17,048 nt of DNA from contig CAJGCL010000035.1 in assembly GCA_904501675.1 (NCBI GenBank), positions 1-17,048 on the forward strand, in the 5' to 3' direction. The notes below the pieces were generated by a model. That model had not been told where the DNA came from and searched no databases. It saw only the letters and a program-made list of their open reading frames with translations. This stretch comes from Clostridiaceae bacterium. Lineage in GTDB: Bacteria; Bacillota; Clostridia; Oscillospirales; Acutalibacteraceae. Of the stretch, positions 8,629 to 15,147 are shown piece after piece (position 1 is the first letter of the stretch; the number at the start of each line of letters is the position of its first letter). The position numbers were made by a program, and so were the translations under genes.

Positions 8629-9345
8629 TTATTCTTGTCCCTCAAAAAATATATGCTTTTTGTATGGAACGACCTCAACAGCTGCGCATGCCATATTATG
8701 AGATACACCTAAATCCGTTAATTTCTTTACAAATGAATTTTCTGTAAAATATTTTTTATCAGGTACAATTTTAAAGATTTTATCACCATTATTTAACATA
8801 ACTGACTTTTCTTTTTTTAGATTATTCAAATTTATATGAATTTTTTTATCATTGATAAAGCTTTCATCATTAACAAAAATATTTAATCCAAACTTATTGT
8901 AACAGTATTTCGAAAACATAATAATTTCTTTATCTTCATTACAATAGATTACAAGCCTTCTGCATATTTGAGCAAGCCTCACATATTCTTCTGAAAATCT
9001 GAAATTTTCATCATATATAACTATATCCCGAATATCCGAAGCATTAACAAAATCAATAAAAGACGACAAAACGGCTCTTTTTAGGTAGAACGAATAGTCA
9101 TATAAATACGAAGATAAAAAACTGTTTGTTTCTTTATTGCGTGTATCAAGAACAGCACCCTTATATTTATTTAAAAGCGATATTATCTCTTGATTAAATA
9201 AATCATTTTCACTTATTTCAACAACGTTAAATATGATACTTCTGCAAACAAAGCTACATTTATTATGTATGATATTCTTGCGCTTTTTTCTGAATAATTT
9301 TAATGACTTTTGTTTTTTTTCTTCATTTAATTTTAATATTAACAT
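8629..9345 (-). CDS. Hypothetical protein, 238 residues, unrecognised
   Basis: I do not recognise a family. The protein is Lys/Asn/Ile-rich and soluble. A basic N-terminus (residues about 6-30) with two cysteines precedes alternating short hydrophobic strands and helices: SIIFNVVEIS, GAVLDTRN, DIRDIVIYDE, RRLVIYCNED, GLNIFVND. That pattern is compatible with a Rossmann-like alpha/beta fold, but no nucleotide loop or catalytic motif is evident. The tail reads LTDLGVSHNMACAAVEVVPYKKHIFFEGQE. I chose ATG at 9345 because GGGAG lies 7 bases upstream. A TTG at 9387 has no ribosome site, and its extension would be encoded by a perfect hairpin. That ribosome site lies in the 3' arm of a strong hairpin following the M23 peptidase gene, so expression may depend on read-through or coupling. 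It is more AT-rich than its neighbours. Confidence 0.7.
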   Translation of the reverse strand: MLILKLNEEKKQKSLKLFRKKRKNIIHNKCSFVCRSIIFNVVEISENDLFNQEIISLLNKYKGAVLDTRNKETNSFLSSYLYDYSFYLKRAVLSSFIDFVNASDIRDIVIYDENFRFSEEYVRLAQICRRLVIYCNEDKEIIMFSKYCYNKFGLNIFVNDESFINDKKIHINLNNLKKEKSVMLNNGDKIFKIVPDKKYFTENSFVKKLTDLGVSHNMACAAVEVVPYKKHIFFEGQE

Positions 9346-9351
9346 AAAAAC

Positions 9352-9385
9352 GCTCCCTCTTTTCGTATTGTACGAAAGAGGGAGC
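9352..9385 (-). terminator. Hairpin after the M23 peptidase gene; 3' arm holds the next gene's ribosome site
   Basis: On the complement strand the arms 9371-9385 and 9352-9367 pair over 15 bp with one bulged base and a 3-base loop. A GTTTTT tail runs straight into the ATG at 9345. It starts 16 bases after the stop codon at 9402, so it has the form of an intrinsic terminator for ftsE-ftsX-M23. The GGGAG of the next gene is inside the 3' arm and would be masked while the hairpin is folded. Confidence 0.75.
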
Positions 9386-9401
9386 AAAAAATTTGTCGTA
9401 A

Positions 9402-10736
9402 TCAGTCTGTAGCCTGAATATATTTTCCACCCGGAGTGTATCTTGTAAGATAATTCACAGGATTAACCCAACCGCCGTTAATCATCAAACCAAAATGAAG
9501 ATGAGCGCCAAACGAATAACCGGTATTACCCGCATTACCGATAACATCACCCTGACGAACACGCTGACCAACACTTACTCTGATATTGGAAAGATGGGCA
9601 TAATATGAAAGAACACCATTACCGTGGTTAATTACAACGTAGTTACCGTAACCGCCTCCCCAGCCCCAGTTAGCAACTTCCACTGTTCCTGCTTTAACAG
9701 AGATAACATCTGCACCATGTGTTCCTGCCCAACGGCAAGTATCGATACCATTGTGCTGTTTACCCCAACGAACCTTAAAGCTTGAAGAAATATAGGCATC
9801 TTCATAAGGAAGAGGCCATACCATATCTCCATCCACAACACCCGAACCGTAGTGAGTATTGTTTTCGGAAAGTTTATCTTCCAAATCAAGAATGGCCTCT
9901 TCGCGCTTGTCAATTGCTGCCTGATATTCAGCACTCTGTGCATCAAGCTTATTAACAATAGCCATAACCTTATCAAGATCTTTCTGAATAAGAGCTTCAG
10001 CATCCTCGATAACTTTACGTGCATCTACCTGTTCCTGCTTTTTTTCCTCATATTCAATTTTAGCCTCATCAAGTTCTGCTATCTTAGTATTAAGACGCTT
10101 TTTAACATCTTCAATTTCAGCAACTTTAACGCCAATATCAATTATATTCTGCTCAAGTTCTTTTATAAGCTTATCATCATTTTCGGCAATTCTCTGAAGG
10201 AGCTCAACTCTTTCAAGATAAACCTGAAACTCAAAGTCATCAGATGTTAAAATAAACTCGAGAGGTGTAGCAGCACCTGCCATATATGACGCCCTGATTC
10301 TCTCACCAAGAAGAACATACGTGTCAGCTTTCTCCTGCTCTAATTTAATAACCTGTTCATCAAGTTCTTTTATCTGCTTATTAAGAGCTCCTATCTCTGC
10401 TTCAACACTTGAAATCTGCTCATCAACACGTGCAATATCAGCATCAATCAAAGAAATTTCATAGTTATATAAATCAATCTGCTTCTGTAAAGCATCAATT
10501 TTACTTTGAAGAGTTGAAATTTCGGGGTCATACTTAGATGCTTCTTGTTCAAGGGCATCAATTTTTTCCTGATTAGCAGCAATCTGCTGTTTGATTTCTT
10601 CGATTTTGTTTTTATACTCTTGTTTTTCTGCATCAGTCAAAGCAAAAGCAGATATGGAAAGACCACTAACCAATATAACAAGAGCAAGTACGAAGCTGAA
10701 AATCTTTTTTGAATTATATACTGCTTTCAACAACAT
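9402..10736 (-). CDS. Secreted coiled-coil M23 (LytM) murein hydrolase, FtsEX partner of PcsB/EnvC/CwlO type
   Basis: The enzyme likely cleaves peptidoglycan peptide cross-bridges, driven by FtsEX. The 444-residue protein has a signal peptide ending in SISAFA (cleavage near residue 32) and a long coiled coil (about 35-300). The coiled coil is interrupted by RIRASYMAGAATPLEFILTS and the following VYLERVELL segment, a hallmark of PcsB/CwlO/EnvC-type regulators. A C-terminal LytM domain (about 305-430) follows. The zinc and catalytic residues look present: HNGID (about 327-331), YYAHLS (His near 380) and HLHF (about 411-413), so unlike E. coli EnvC it should be an active enzyme. I chose ATG at 10736 because AAGGAG lies 7 bases upstream, inside ftsX. 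The 23-base overlap with ftsX indicates coupled translation. The exact bond cut cannot be read from sequence. Confidence 0.92.
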   Translation of the reverse strand: MLLKAVYNSKKIFSFVLALVILVSGLSISAFALTDAEKQEYKNKIEEIKQQIAANQEKIDALEQEASKYDPEISTLQSKIDALQKQIDLYNYEISLIDADIARVDEQISSVEAEIGALNKQIKELDEQVIKLEQEKADTYVLLGERIRASYMAGAATPLEFILTSDDFEFQVYLERVELLQRIAENDDKLIKELEQNIIDIGVKVAEIEDVKKRLNTKIAELDEAKIEYEEKKQEQVDARKVIEDAEALIQKDLDKVMAIVNKLDAQSAEYQAAIDKREEAILDLEDKLSENNTHYGSGVVDGDMVWPLPYEDAYISSSFKVRWGKQHNGIDTCRWAGTHGADVISVKAGTVEVANWGWGGGYGNYVVINHGNGVLSYYAHLSNIRVSVGQRVRQGDVIGNAGNTGYSFGAHLHFGLMINGGWVNPVNYLTRYTPGGKYIQATD

Positions 10737-11634
10737 TGCTATGCTCCTTAAGATATTTGTTAAGTGAAATAATACTACCGAACACACCGATAAATACGCC
10801 TACAAAAGCAAATAAACCAAAAACGAGACCTATATGCTCACCAAAGCTTACAACACTGCCGCCAAGCATGGACATAATGTTTCCAAGCCATATAGACGCA
10901 AGGCTGTATATTCCGTATTGAATACCGAGACCTAGTACCGCAGAGAAAAGGCCAAGAAGGATACCTTCAACCATAAATGGCCAACGAACAAAAGCATTTG
11001 TTGCACCAACTGCTTTCATAATGCTGATTTCAAGGCGTCTGTTAAAGATAGTAATTCTAATTGTGTTAGAAACGATAAAGAGTGAAACAAAGAAGAGAAT
11101 TGCAACAATACCTAAACTGATATATGTAACAGCATCTCTTATGCTTGAAATTTTTCCTGCAAGCTCACTATTTTCATGAATCTGTAAAACATATGGAAGA
11201 TTTTTAATTTCTTCAACAGTTTCGTTAAATCGCTCAAGGTCTGCAACCTTTACTTTATATGCATTAGGGAGAATTGTTGGTGAGAGACCGTCAAGAAGAG
11301 CGGCTTTATCACCATATGCCTCTTTCTGGCGCTCAAATGCTTCCTCACGTGAAACAAAAACTATATCATCTTCAACATTTTCCATATTAAGAAGTGATAC
11401 TTTAAGTGAATCTGTCTGCGCATCAGTAGCAGAATCTTCAATATAAACCATAACAACGTTCTGGTCTTCAATTAAATCAAGAACTGAGTTTATGTTAAGA
11501 AAAAGAAGTGTACCGCTACCAACAATGATAAGGCAGGAAATCAAAACAACAATTGTAGCAAGAGAAAGCAATCTGTTAACCCAGATGTTTCTGAAGCCTT
11601 CTCTTGTAAGATAAGCTAAACTTGCACCCTTCAT
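10714..11634 (-). CDS. ftsX: Cell division ABC transporter permease FtsX
   Basis: FtsX is the membrane subunit that passes the FtsE ATPase cycle to extracellular wall hydrolases. The 306-residue protein has the standard topology: a cytoplasmic N-terminus with TREGFRNIWVNR, a first helix (about 22-46), and an extracellular domain of about 120 residues (47-165). Three more helices follow (about 170-192, 220-245, 266-292). The second is followed by the conserved NTIRITIFNRRLEISIMKAVGA coupling region. The ATG at 11634 overlaps the ftsE stop as ATGA, with a GAGGAGG site about 9 bases upstream inside ftsE. Its 3' end overlaps the M23 gene by 23 bases. The three overlaps make one translationally coupled unit. 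Confidence 0.96.
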   Translation of the reverse strand: MKGASLAYLTREGFRNIWVNRLLSLATIVVLISCLIIVGSGTLLFLNINSVLDLIEDQNVVMVYIEDSATDAQTDSLKVSLLNMENVEDDIVFVSREEAFERQKEAYGDKAALLDGLSPTILPNAYKVKVADLERFNETVEEIKNLPYVLQIHENSELAGKISSIRDAVTYISLGIVAILFFVSLFIVSNTIRITIFNRRLEISIMKAVGATNAFVRWPFMVEGILLGLFSAVLGLGIQYGIYSLASIWLGNIMSMLGGSVVSFGEHIGLVFGLFAFVGVFIGVFGSIISLNKYLKEHSNVVESSI

Positions 11635-12470
11635 TTTGCTTCAACCTCCTCGCTCTGCACATCTTCAGAATTATCCGCAATATCAATAACACCATAATTC
11701 TGAACAAGGTAGTCCAAATCATCGCCACCCTCTTCAAGGAAGTATGAACCGACTGAATCTTCAGGGCTTTCAAATTTATATGGTTCAACATCAATATGTG
11801 ATGCATCCGGACAATCCGACTCAATAACACCGTTTTTGATAGTAATAACTCTATGATTAAATGTTTTAACAAGATGAAGATCATGAGTAACCATAATAAC
11901 AGTTGTTCCATCTGCGTTAATATGATTTAAAAGGTCAACAATTTCATATGACATTTTAGGGTCCACATTACCTGTAGGCTCGTCCGCAATAATCATACTT
12001 GCATTATTTGCCAAAGCTCTTGCAAGCGCAACACGCTGTTGTTCACCACCTGAAAGCTGATTTGGCTTTGAACGCGCTTTTGAGTTAAGACCAACAAGAC
12101 CAAGAAGGTAAGGAACACGTTTTCTTATAGAGTTTTCACGCGCACCGATAACACGCATTGCGTATGCAATATTATCATAAACATTCATATTCTGAATAAG
12201 CCTGAAATCCTGAAAAACAATGCCCATAGTTCTCCTGAAATATGGTATTTCCTTTTTCTTCATAGAATTAAGGTCATATCCATTAATATTAATTGAACCG
12301 CTTGTAGGAACCTCTTCACGCATCATAAGCTTTAATAAAGTACTTTTACCTGCGCCTGATGAACCAACAATAAAAACAAACTCTCCTGTTTCAATTTCAA
12401 GATTGAAATTGTTAAGAGCTTTTACATTTGTATCAGCGTAAACCTTAGTTACGTTTTCAAATTTAATCAA
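11631..12470 (-). CDS. ftsE: Cell division ATP-binding protein FtsE with acidic C-terminal extension
   Basis: FtsE is the cytoplasmic ATPase of FtsEX. All ABC motifs are intact: Walker A GSSGAGKST (about 36-44), Q-loop VFQDFRLI, signature LSGGEQQRVALARAL, Walker B MIIADEPTGNVD and the switch histidine in MVTHD. The usual protein is about 225-230 residues. This one has 279, because about 60 extra residues follow NGVIESD. They are strongly acidic (about 19 Asp/Glu against 2 Lys) and end DNSEDVQSEEVEAK. The tail runs straight into the ATGA overlap with ftsX, so it is not a frameshift artefact. The start is uncertain. TTG at 12470 gives the family-typical MIKFENVTKVY with GGGTG 6 bases upstream, while GTG at 12479 would add three residues but has no ribosome site. 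Confidence 0.95.
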   Translation of the reverse strand: MIKFENVTKVYADTNVKALNNFNLEIETGEFVFIVGSSGAGKSTLLKLMMREEVPTSGSININGYDLNSMKKKEIPYFRRTMGIVFQDFRLIQNMNVYDNIAYAMRVIGARENSIRKRVPYLLGLVGLNSKARSKPNQLSGGEQQRVALARALANNASMIIADEPTGNVDPKMSYEIVDLLNHINADGTTVIMVTHDLHLVKTFNHRVITIKNGVIESDCPDASHIDVEPYKFESPEDSVGSYFLEEGGDDLDYLVQNYGVIDIADNSEDVQSEEVEAK

Positions 12471-12509
12471 ATAAAACACCCAATCTTGTATTTTTTATAT
12501 CCAACAACA

Positions 12510-12518
12510 ATAATAGCA
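12510..12518 (-). promoter_or_regulatory. Possible extended -10 promoter for ftsE-ftsX-M23
   Basis: On the complement strand TGC TATTAT (TATTAT at 12510-12515) forms an extended -10 about 35 bases before the ftsE start. No convincing -35 is present. The element overlaps one arm of the large inverted repeat, so a protein bound to that repeat could block it. Low confidence. Confidence 0.28.
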
Positions 12519-12563
12519 CATTTAATTACAAAATGTAACCCTTTTGTAATAAAAATGTGCTAT
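12513..12563 (-). repeat. 51-base imperfect inverted repeat between the regulator gene and ftsE
   Basis: Outer arms ATAGCACATTT (12513-12523) and AAATGTGCTAT (12553-12563) pair perfectly. Inner arms ATTACAAAA and TTTTGTAAT pair perfectly around an 8-base loop, with only a small internal asymmetry between the two stems. In the regulator transcript it would fold into a stem of about 20 bp starting 23 bases after the stop codon. The sequence after it (TATTGTTGTTGG) is only mildly T-rich. It may be a terminator for the regulator, an operator over the ftsE promoter, or both. Confidence 0.6.
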
Positions 12564-12586
12564 GCAAAACTAATATTTACTTTTTA

Positions 12587-13672
12587 TTAATATTTAACAG
12601 GATTAGCATCAAGATACTTCTTAACCATAAGAGCTACTTTGAATACAATTGCATCATCAAACTCTCTTAAATCAAGACCTGTGAGCTTCTTAATCTTCTC
12701 AAGACGATAAACAAGAGTATTTCTGTGAACGAAAAGCTTTCTTGATGTTTCAGAAACATTAAGGTTGTTTTCGAAGAATCTCTGAATTGTGAAAAGAGTT
12801 TCCTGGTCAAGAGTTTCAATTGAACCAACTTTGAAAATCTCTTTAAGAAACATCTCACAAAGAGTAATTGGAAGCTGATAAATAAGACGAGCAATACCGA
12901 GATGGTCGTAGCTAACGATATTACGCTCCGTATCAAACACCTTACCAACCTCAAGAGCAACCTGAGCCTCTTTGAATGAACGAGCAAGGTCCTTAACACC
13001 AACAATCGGAGTACCAATACCAACGAGAGCGTGCGTATAGAACTCAGATGAAAGAGAATCTGAAATTGAACGTGCAAGCTTTTCAAGGTCTTTGCTATCA
13101 ATATCACTTTTAACCTCTTTAACAAGAGCGATATCTGATTCACTGATATTAATAACAAAATCCTTAGTCTTATCAGGGAAGAGATTCTGAATTACATCGT
13201 AAACAGAAACATCGTTCTTTTCTGTAAGTCTGATAAGAAGAACAACTCTTGAAGCCTCGTTATTAAAGTGAAGCTCACGAGCTTTGAGGTATATATCACC
13301 CGGAAGGATGTTATCAAGAATGATGTTTTTGATAAAGTTACTTCTGTCATATTTCTCATCATAAAACTGCTTTATGCTTAAAAGAGAAACACCGAGAACA
13401 CCTATGTAGTTTTGCGCTGCAGCATCTTCACCTTCAACAAAAACAGCATACTCAGGATGCATATGAGTACCGAAAGACTGATAAAGATAACCTTCACTTG
13501 CAACTGGTGTTGATGAAGAAAAAACAGAAACAAGATTGCTTGTCCTGATTTCGCCTATTCTGCCAAGATCGCTACAAGAAATAACAGCGCCTGACTCATC
13601 TATAACACCGATTGTTCTGTCAACAACATCACGCATCTGGTGAATAATGCCTTGAAATAATCTATTGGACAT
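12587..13672 (-). CDS. CdaR/PucR-family transcriptional regulator with C-terminal helix-turn-helix
   Basis: The 361-residue protein has the architecture of sugar-diacid (CdaR) or PucR-type regulators. An N-terminal sensor-like region (about 1-130) begins SNRLFQGIIHQMRDVVDRTIGVIDESGAVI. A middle GGDEF-like domain (about 135-270) carries VGIGTPIVGVKDLARSFKEAQVALEVG. The C-terminal PucR-type helix-turn-helix reads FFENNLNVSETSRKLFVHRNTLVYRLEKIKKLTGLDLREFDDAIVFKVAL. The last two segments are highly typical of the family. I chose ATG at 13672 because GGAGGT lies 6 bases upstream. The ligand is unknown. It sits directly upstream of ftsE in the same direction, about 115 bases away, separated by a large inverted repeat, so it might control ftsEX or itself; this is inference. 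Its own promoter region has repeated motifs and phased A-tracts. Confidence 0.9.
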   Translation of the reverse strand: MSNRLFQGIIHQMRDVVDRTIGVIDESGAVISCSDLGRIGEIRTSNLVSVFSSSTPVASEGYLYQSFGTHMHPEYAVFVEGEDAAAQNYIGVLGVSLLSIKQFYDEKYDRSNFIKNIILDNILPGDIYLKARELHFNNEASRVVLLIRLTEKNDVSVYDVIQNLFPDKTKDFVINISESDIALVKEVKSDIDSKDLEKLARSISDSLSSEFYTHALVGIGTPIVGVKDLARSFKEAQVALEVGKVFDTERNIVSYDHLGIARLIYQLPITLCEMFLKEIFKVGSIETLDQETLFTIQRFFENNLNVSETSRKLFVHRNTLVYRLEKIKKLTGLDLREFDDAIVFKVALMVKKYLDANPVKY

Positions 13673-13719
13673 ATTATGACCTCCAAGAATTAAACAAATT
13701 GACAACTTGACTGTTATAC

Positions 13720-13748
13720 ATAATACACAACTTTAACTGTTTTTGCAA
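13720..13748 (-). promoter_or_regulatory. Sigma-A promoter for the CdaR/PucR-type regulator, with flanking direct repeats
   Basis: On the complement strand: -35 TTGCAA (13743-13748), 17-base spacer, -10 TATTAT (13720-13725), about 50 bases before the start codon. Two near-identical copies of a motif, AACAGTTAAAGTTGT (13727-13741, in the spacer) and AACAGTCAAGTTGT (13702-13715, at the start-site region), flank the -10 with a 25-base period. They could be binding sites for the regulator itself. Confidence 0.6.
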
Positions 13749-13751
13749 GTG

Positions 13752-13830
13752 TTTTTTTTATATTTCTCAATTTTTTTTATGCAAATTGTTAGTTTTTCGA
13801 CTTTTTTTATTGTTTCAATTGCAAAAAAAA
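13752..13830. promoter_or_regulatory. Gene-free AT-rich stretch with helically phased A/T tracts upstream of the regulator promoter
   Basis: Runs of T at 13752-13759, 13771-13778, 13793-13797 and 13802-13808, and of A at 13823-13830, are centred about 19, 20, 10 and 21 bases apart, near multiples of the helical repeat. Such phasing bends DNA and, next to a -35, can act like an UP element. A weak inverted repeat (TGCAAATTG at 13780 with CAATTGCA at 13816) lies within. No clear terminator for the rsuA-type gene and no coding frame is visible here. Confidence 0.4.
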
Positions 13831-13844
13831 GTAGCATCTTCGAG

Positions 13845-14579
13845 TTAAAATCTTTCGTCATTTTCAACAATAGATTTAAGCTCGTCCGCAGAAATAAGCC
13901 TTGCCTCACCGCTTTTAAGGCTGTCATCAAGAGGTAGACCGCCTATTGCAATACGCTTTAGCTCGGTTACTTCAGCACCAAAGCGCAAAAACATTCTTTT
14001 AACCTGATGATACTTTCCCTCTTTGACAATAACTTTATAAATCGGAGTACCACCATCTTCAATTTGTTCAAGAATAGCTGATAAAAGAACTGTTCCATCA
14101 CCTAAAATAACACCTTCATGAAAACTTTTTTTGGCTTGTTCATAATCTATTGATTTTGAAAGCCTTGCAATGTAAGTTTTAGTAACATGCTTTGATGGCG
14201 ATAAAATATCGTGAGCAAATTCTCCATCATCAGTTATGAGGCAAAAACCTATTGTATCCTTATCTAGTCTACCTGCAGGAAAAAGATTTTTTCTCTTTAA
14301 ATCATCGGGTAGAATATCCACAACTGTTTTATATCTCTTATCATCTGTTGCGCTTACAACACCCTCAGGCTTGTTAAGCATAATATAGGTGTATTTTGTT
14401 TGAAATAGTTTCTGACCATCAACAAAAATTTCATCTGAATAACAAGCTTTAGTGCCACTATCTTTTATAACGACACCATTCACCACAACTTCTCCACGTT
14501 TTATCATTGCTTTAACTTCGCTACGAGTAGCAAGACCCTGGGAAGCTATTATTTTATCAATTCTTTCTTTTTTATCCAT
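13845..14579 (-). CDS. RsuA-family 16S rRNA pseudouridine synthase
   Basis: Enzymes of this family convert uridine to pseudouridine in rRNA; RsuA acts on U516 of 16S rRNA. The 244-residue protein has an N-terminal S4 RNA-binding domain (about 5-55: RIDKIIASQGLATRSEVKAMIKRGEVVVNG) and the synthase domain with LNKPEGVVSA. The catalytic motif is GRLDKDT (Asp near 106), followed by LITDDGEFAHDILSPSKHVTKTY. EGKYHQVKRMF sits near the end. Residues after the catalytic loop (IGFCLIT instead of the usual EGLLLLT) deviate slightly. The target base is inferred from the family, and RluE/RluF-like targets are possible. I took ATG at 14579; ATG at 14591 is in frame, adds four residues and leaves one base after the upstream stop. 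Neither has a strong ribosome site, so coupling with the upstream gene is likely. Confidence 0.92.
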   Translation of the reverse strand: MDKKERIDKIIASQGLATRSEVKAMIKRGEVVVNGVVIKDSGTKACYSDEIFVDGQKLFQTKYTYIMLNKPEGVVSATDDKRYKTVVDILPDDLKRKNLFPAGRLDKDTIGFCLITDDGEFAHDILSPSKHVTKTYIARLSKSIDYEQAKKSFHEGVILGDGTVLLSAILEQIEDGGTPIYKVIVKEGKYHQVKRMFLRFGAEVTELKRIAIGGLPLDDSLKSGEARLISADELKSIVENDERF

Positions 14580-14592
14580 AATATTACCCATT

Positions 14593-15075
14593 CTAATCTT
14601 TAGAAAATCCGTGCATAAATCCATCAAGTCTGACCGAGCAAACATCTCCGCCAATTACTGTACCATTACATATCAACAAATTGATTTTTATGTATTCATT
14701 ACCCTCATATCCGGGATAATTCAACACTGTGAACGTCCAATTTTTAGCCCTTTGACCTGCATATTGAGTCAAATCATACCCTTGTGATAACTGGATCTGG
14801 TTGTAATCTTTATATACATCATCAAACTCAACAGGGATAACAACCTCACGAATTTCATCAGGCTCTGCCGACACTTCCCATCCAAAAGATGAGATAAACT
14901 CTAGAATTTCTTCGATGTTTAAAGCAGAGTTATTTACAAGAAGTTCGTTGTTTTTCAGACTACCTGAATTACATTTATAGAGAATCAGAAGACAACAACT
15001 CAAAACAAGAATTACACTTACGAAACAAATTGATGCAAATTTAATTTTTTTAGACGTTAATGATAAAACGAACAT
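14593..15075 (-). CDS. DUF4830 family membrane-anchored protein
   Basis: The 160-residue protein has one N-terminal membrane segment (about 10-33). The extracytoplasmic domain matches my recollection of DUF4830: EEILEFISSFGWEV, then REVVIPVEFDDVYKDYNQIQ, then GYDLTQYAGQRAKNWTFTVLNYPG. It ends in INLLICNGTVIGGDVCSVRLDGFMHGF. The family is of unknown function and common in Clostridia. A lipobox-like LSC lies inside the hydrophobic run, but hydrophobic residues continue after it, so I read a membrane anchor, not a lipoprotein. I chose ATG at 15075 because AAAGGAG lies about 9 bases upstream. That ribosome site is the 3' arm of a long hairpin between this gene and the prepilin peptidase. It is co-directional with both neighbours. 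Confidence 0.85.
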   Translation of the reverse strand: MFVLSLTSKKIKFASICFVSVILVLSCCLLILYKCNSGSLKNNELLVNNSALNIEEILEFISSFGWEVSAEPDEIREVVIPVEFDDVYKDYNQIQLSQGYDLTQYAGQRAKNWTFTVLNYPGYEGNEYIKINLLICNGTVIGGDVCSVRLDGFMHGFSKD

Positions 15076-15082
15076 AATACTC

Positions 15083-15133
15083 AACTCCTTTGAACACATC
15101 TATTCAAAAAAGAATATGCGTTACAAAGGAGTT
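15083..15133 (-). promoter_or_regulatory. Long intercistronic hairpin masking the DUF4830 ribosome site
   Basis: On the complement strand AACTCCTTTG (15124-15133) pairs perfectly over 10 bp with CAAAGGAGTT (15083-15092). Inside, AACGCAT pairs with ATGTGTT (one G-U) and ATTC with GAAT around a six-T loop, giving about 21 bp in total. The Shine-Dalgarno AAAGGAG (15085-15091) is in the 3' arm. The 5' arm starts 14 bases after the prepilin peptidase stop, within reach of a terminating ribosome. No T-run follows, so it is not an intrinsic terminator. Confidence 0.7.
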
Positions 15134-15147
15134 TAATGCTAAACATT

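Noticed and set aside
9852..10250. 132-codon + strand frame opposite the M23 peptidase gene
   Set aside because: Phe/Asn/Leu-rich antisense shadow of the coiled-coil region, with no promoter or ribosome site.
12667..13158. 163-codon Leu/Val-rich open frame on the complement strand inside the regulator gene
   Set aside because: It is a shifted-frame shadow of the CdaR/PucR-type gene, with skewed composition, no ribosome site and no recognisable domain.
14930..15060. Lipoprotein signal in the DUF4830 protein (LSC in the hydrophobic run)
   Set aside because: The cysteine is followed by another Cys and a continued hydrophobic stretch, so the segment looks like a membrane anchor.
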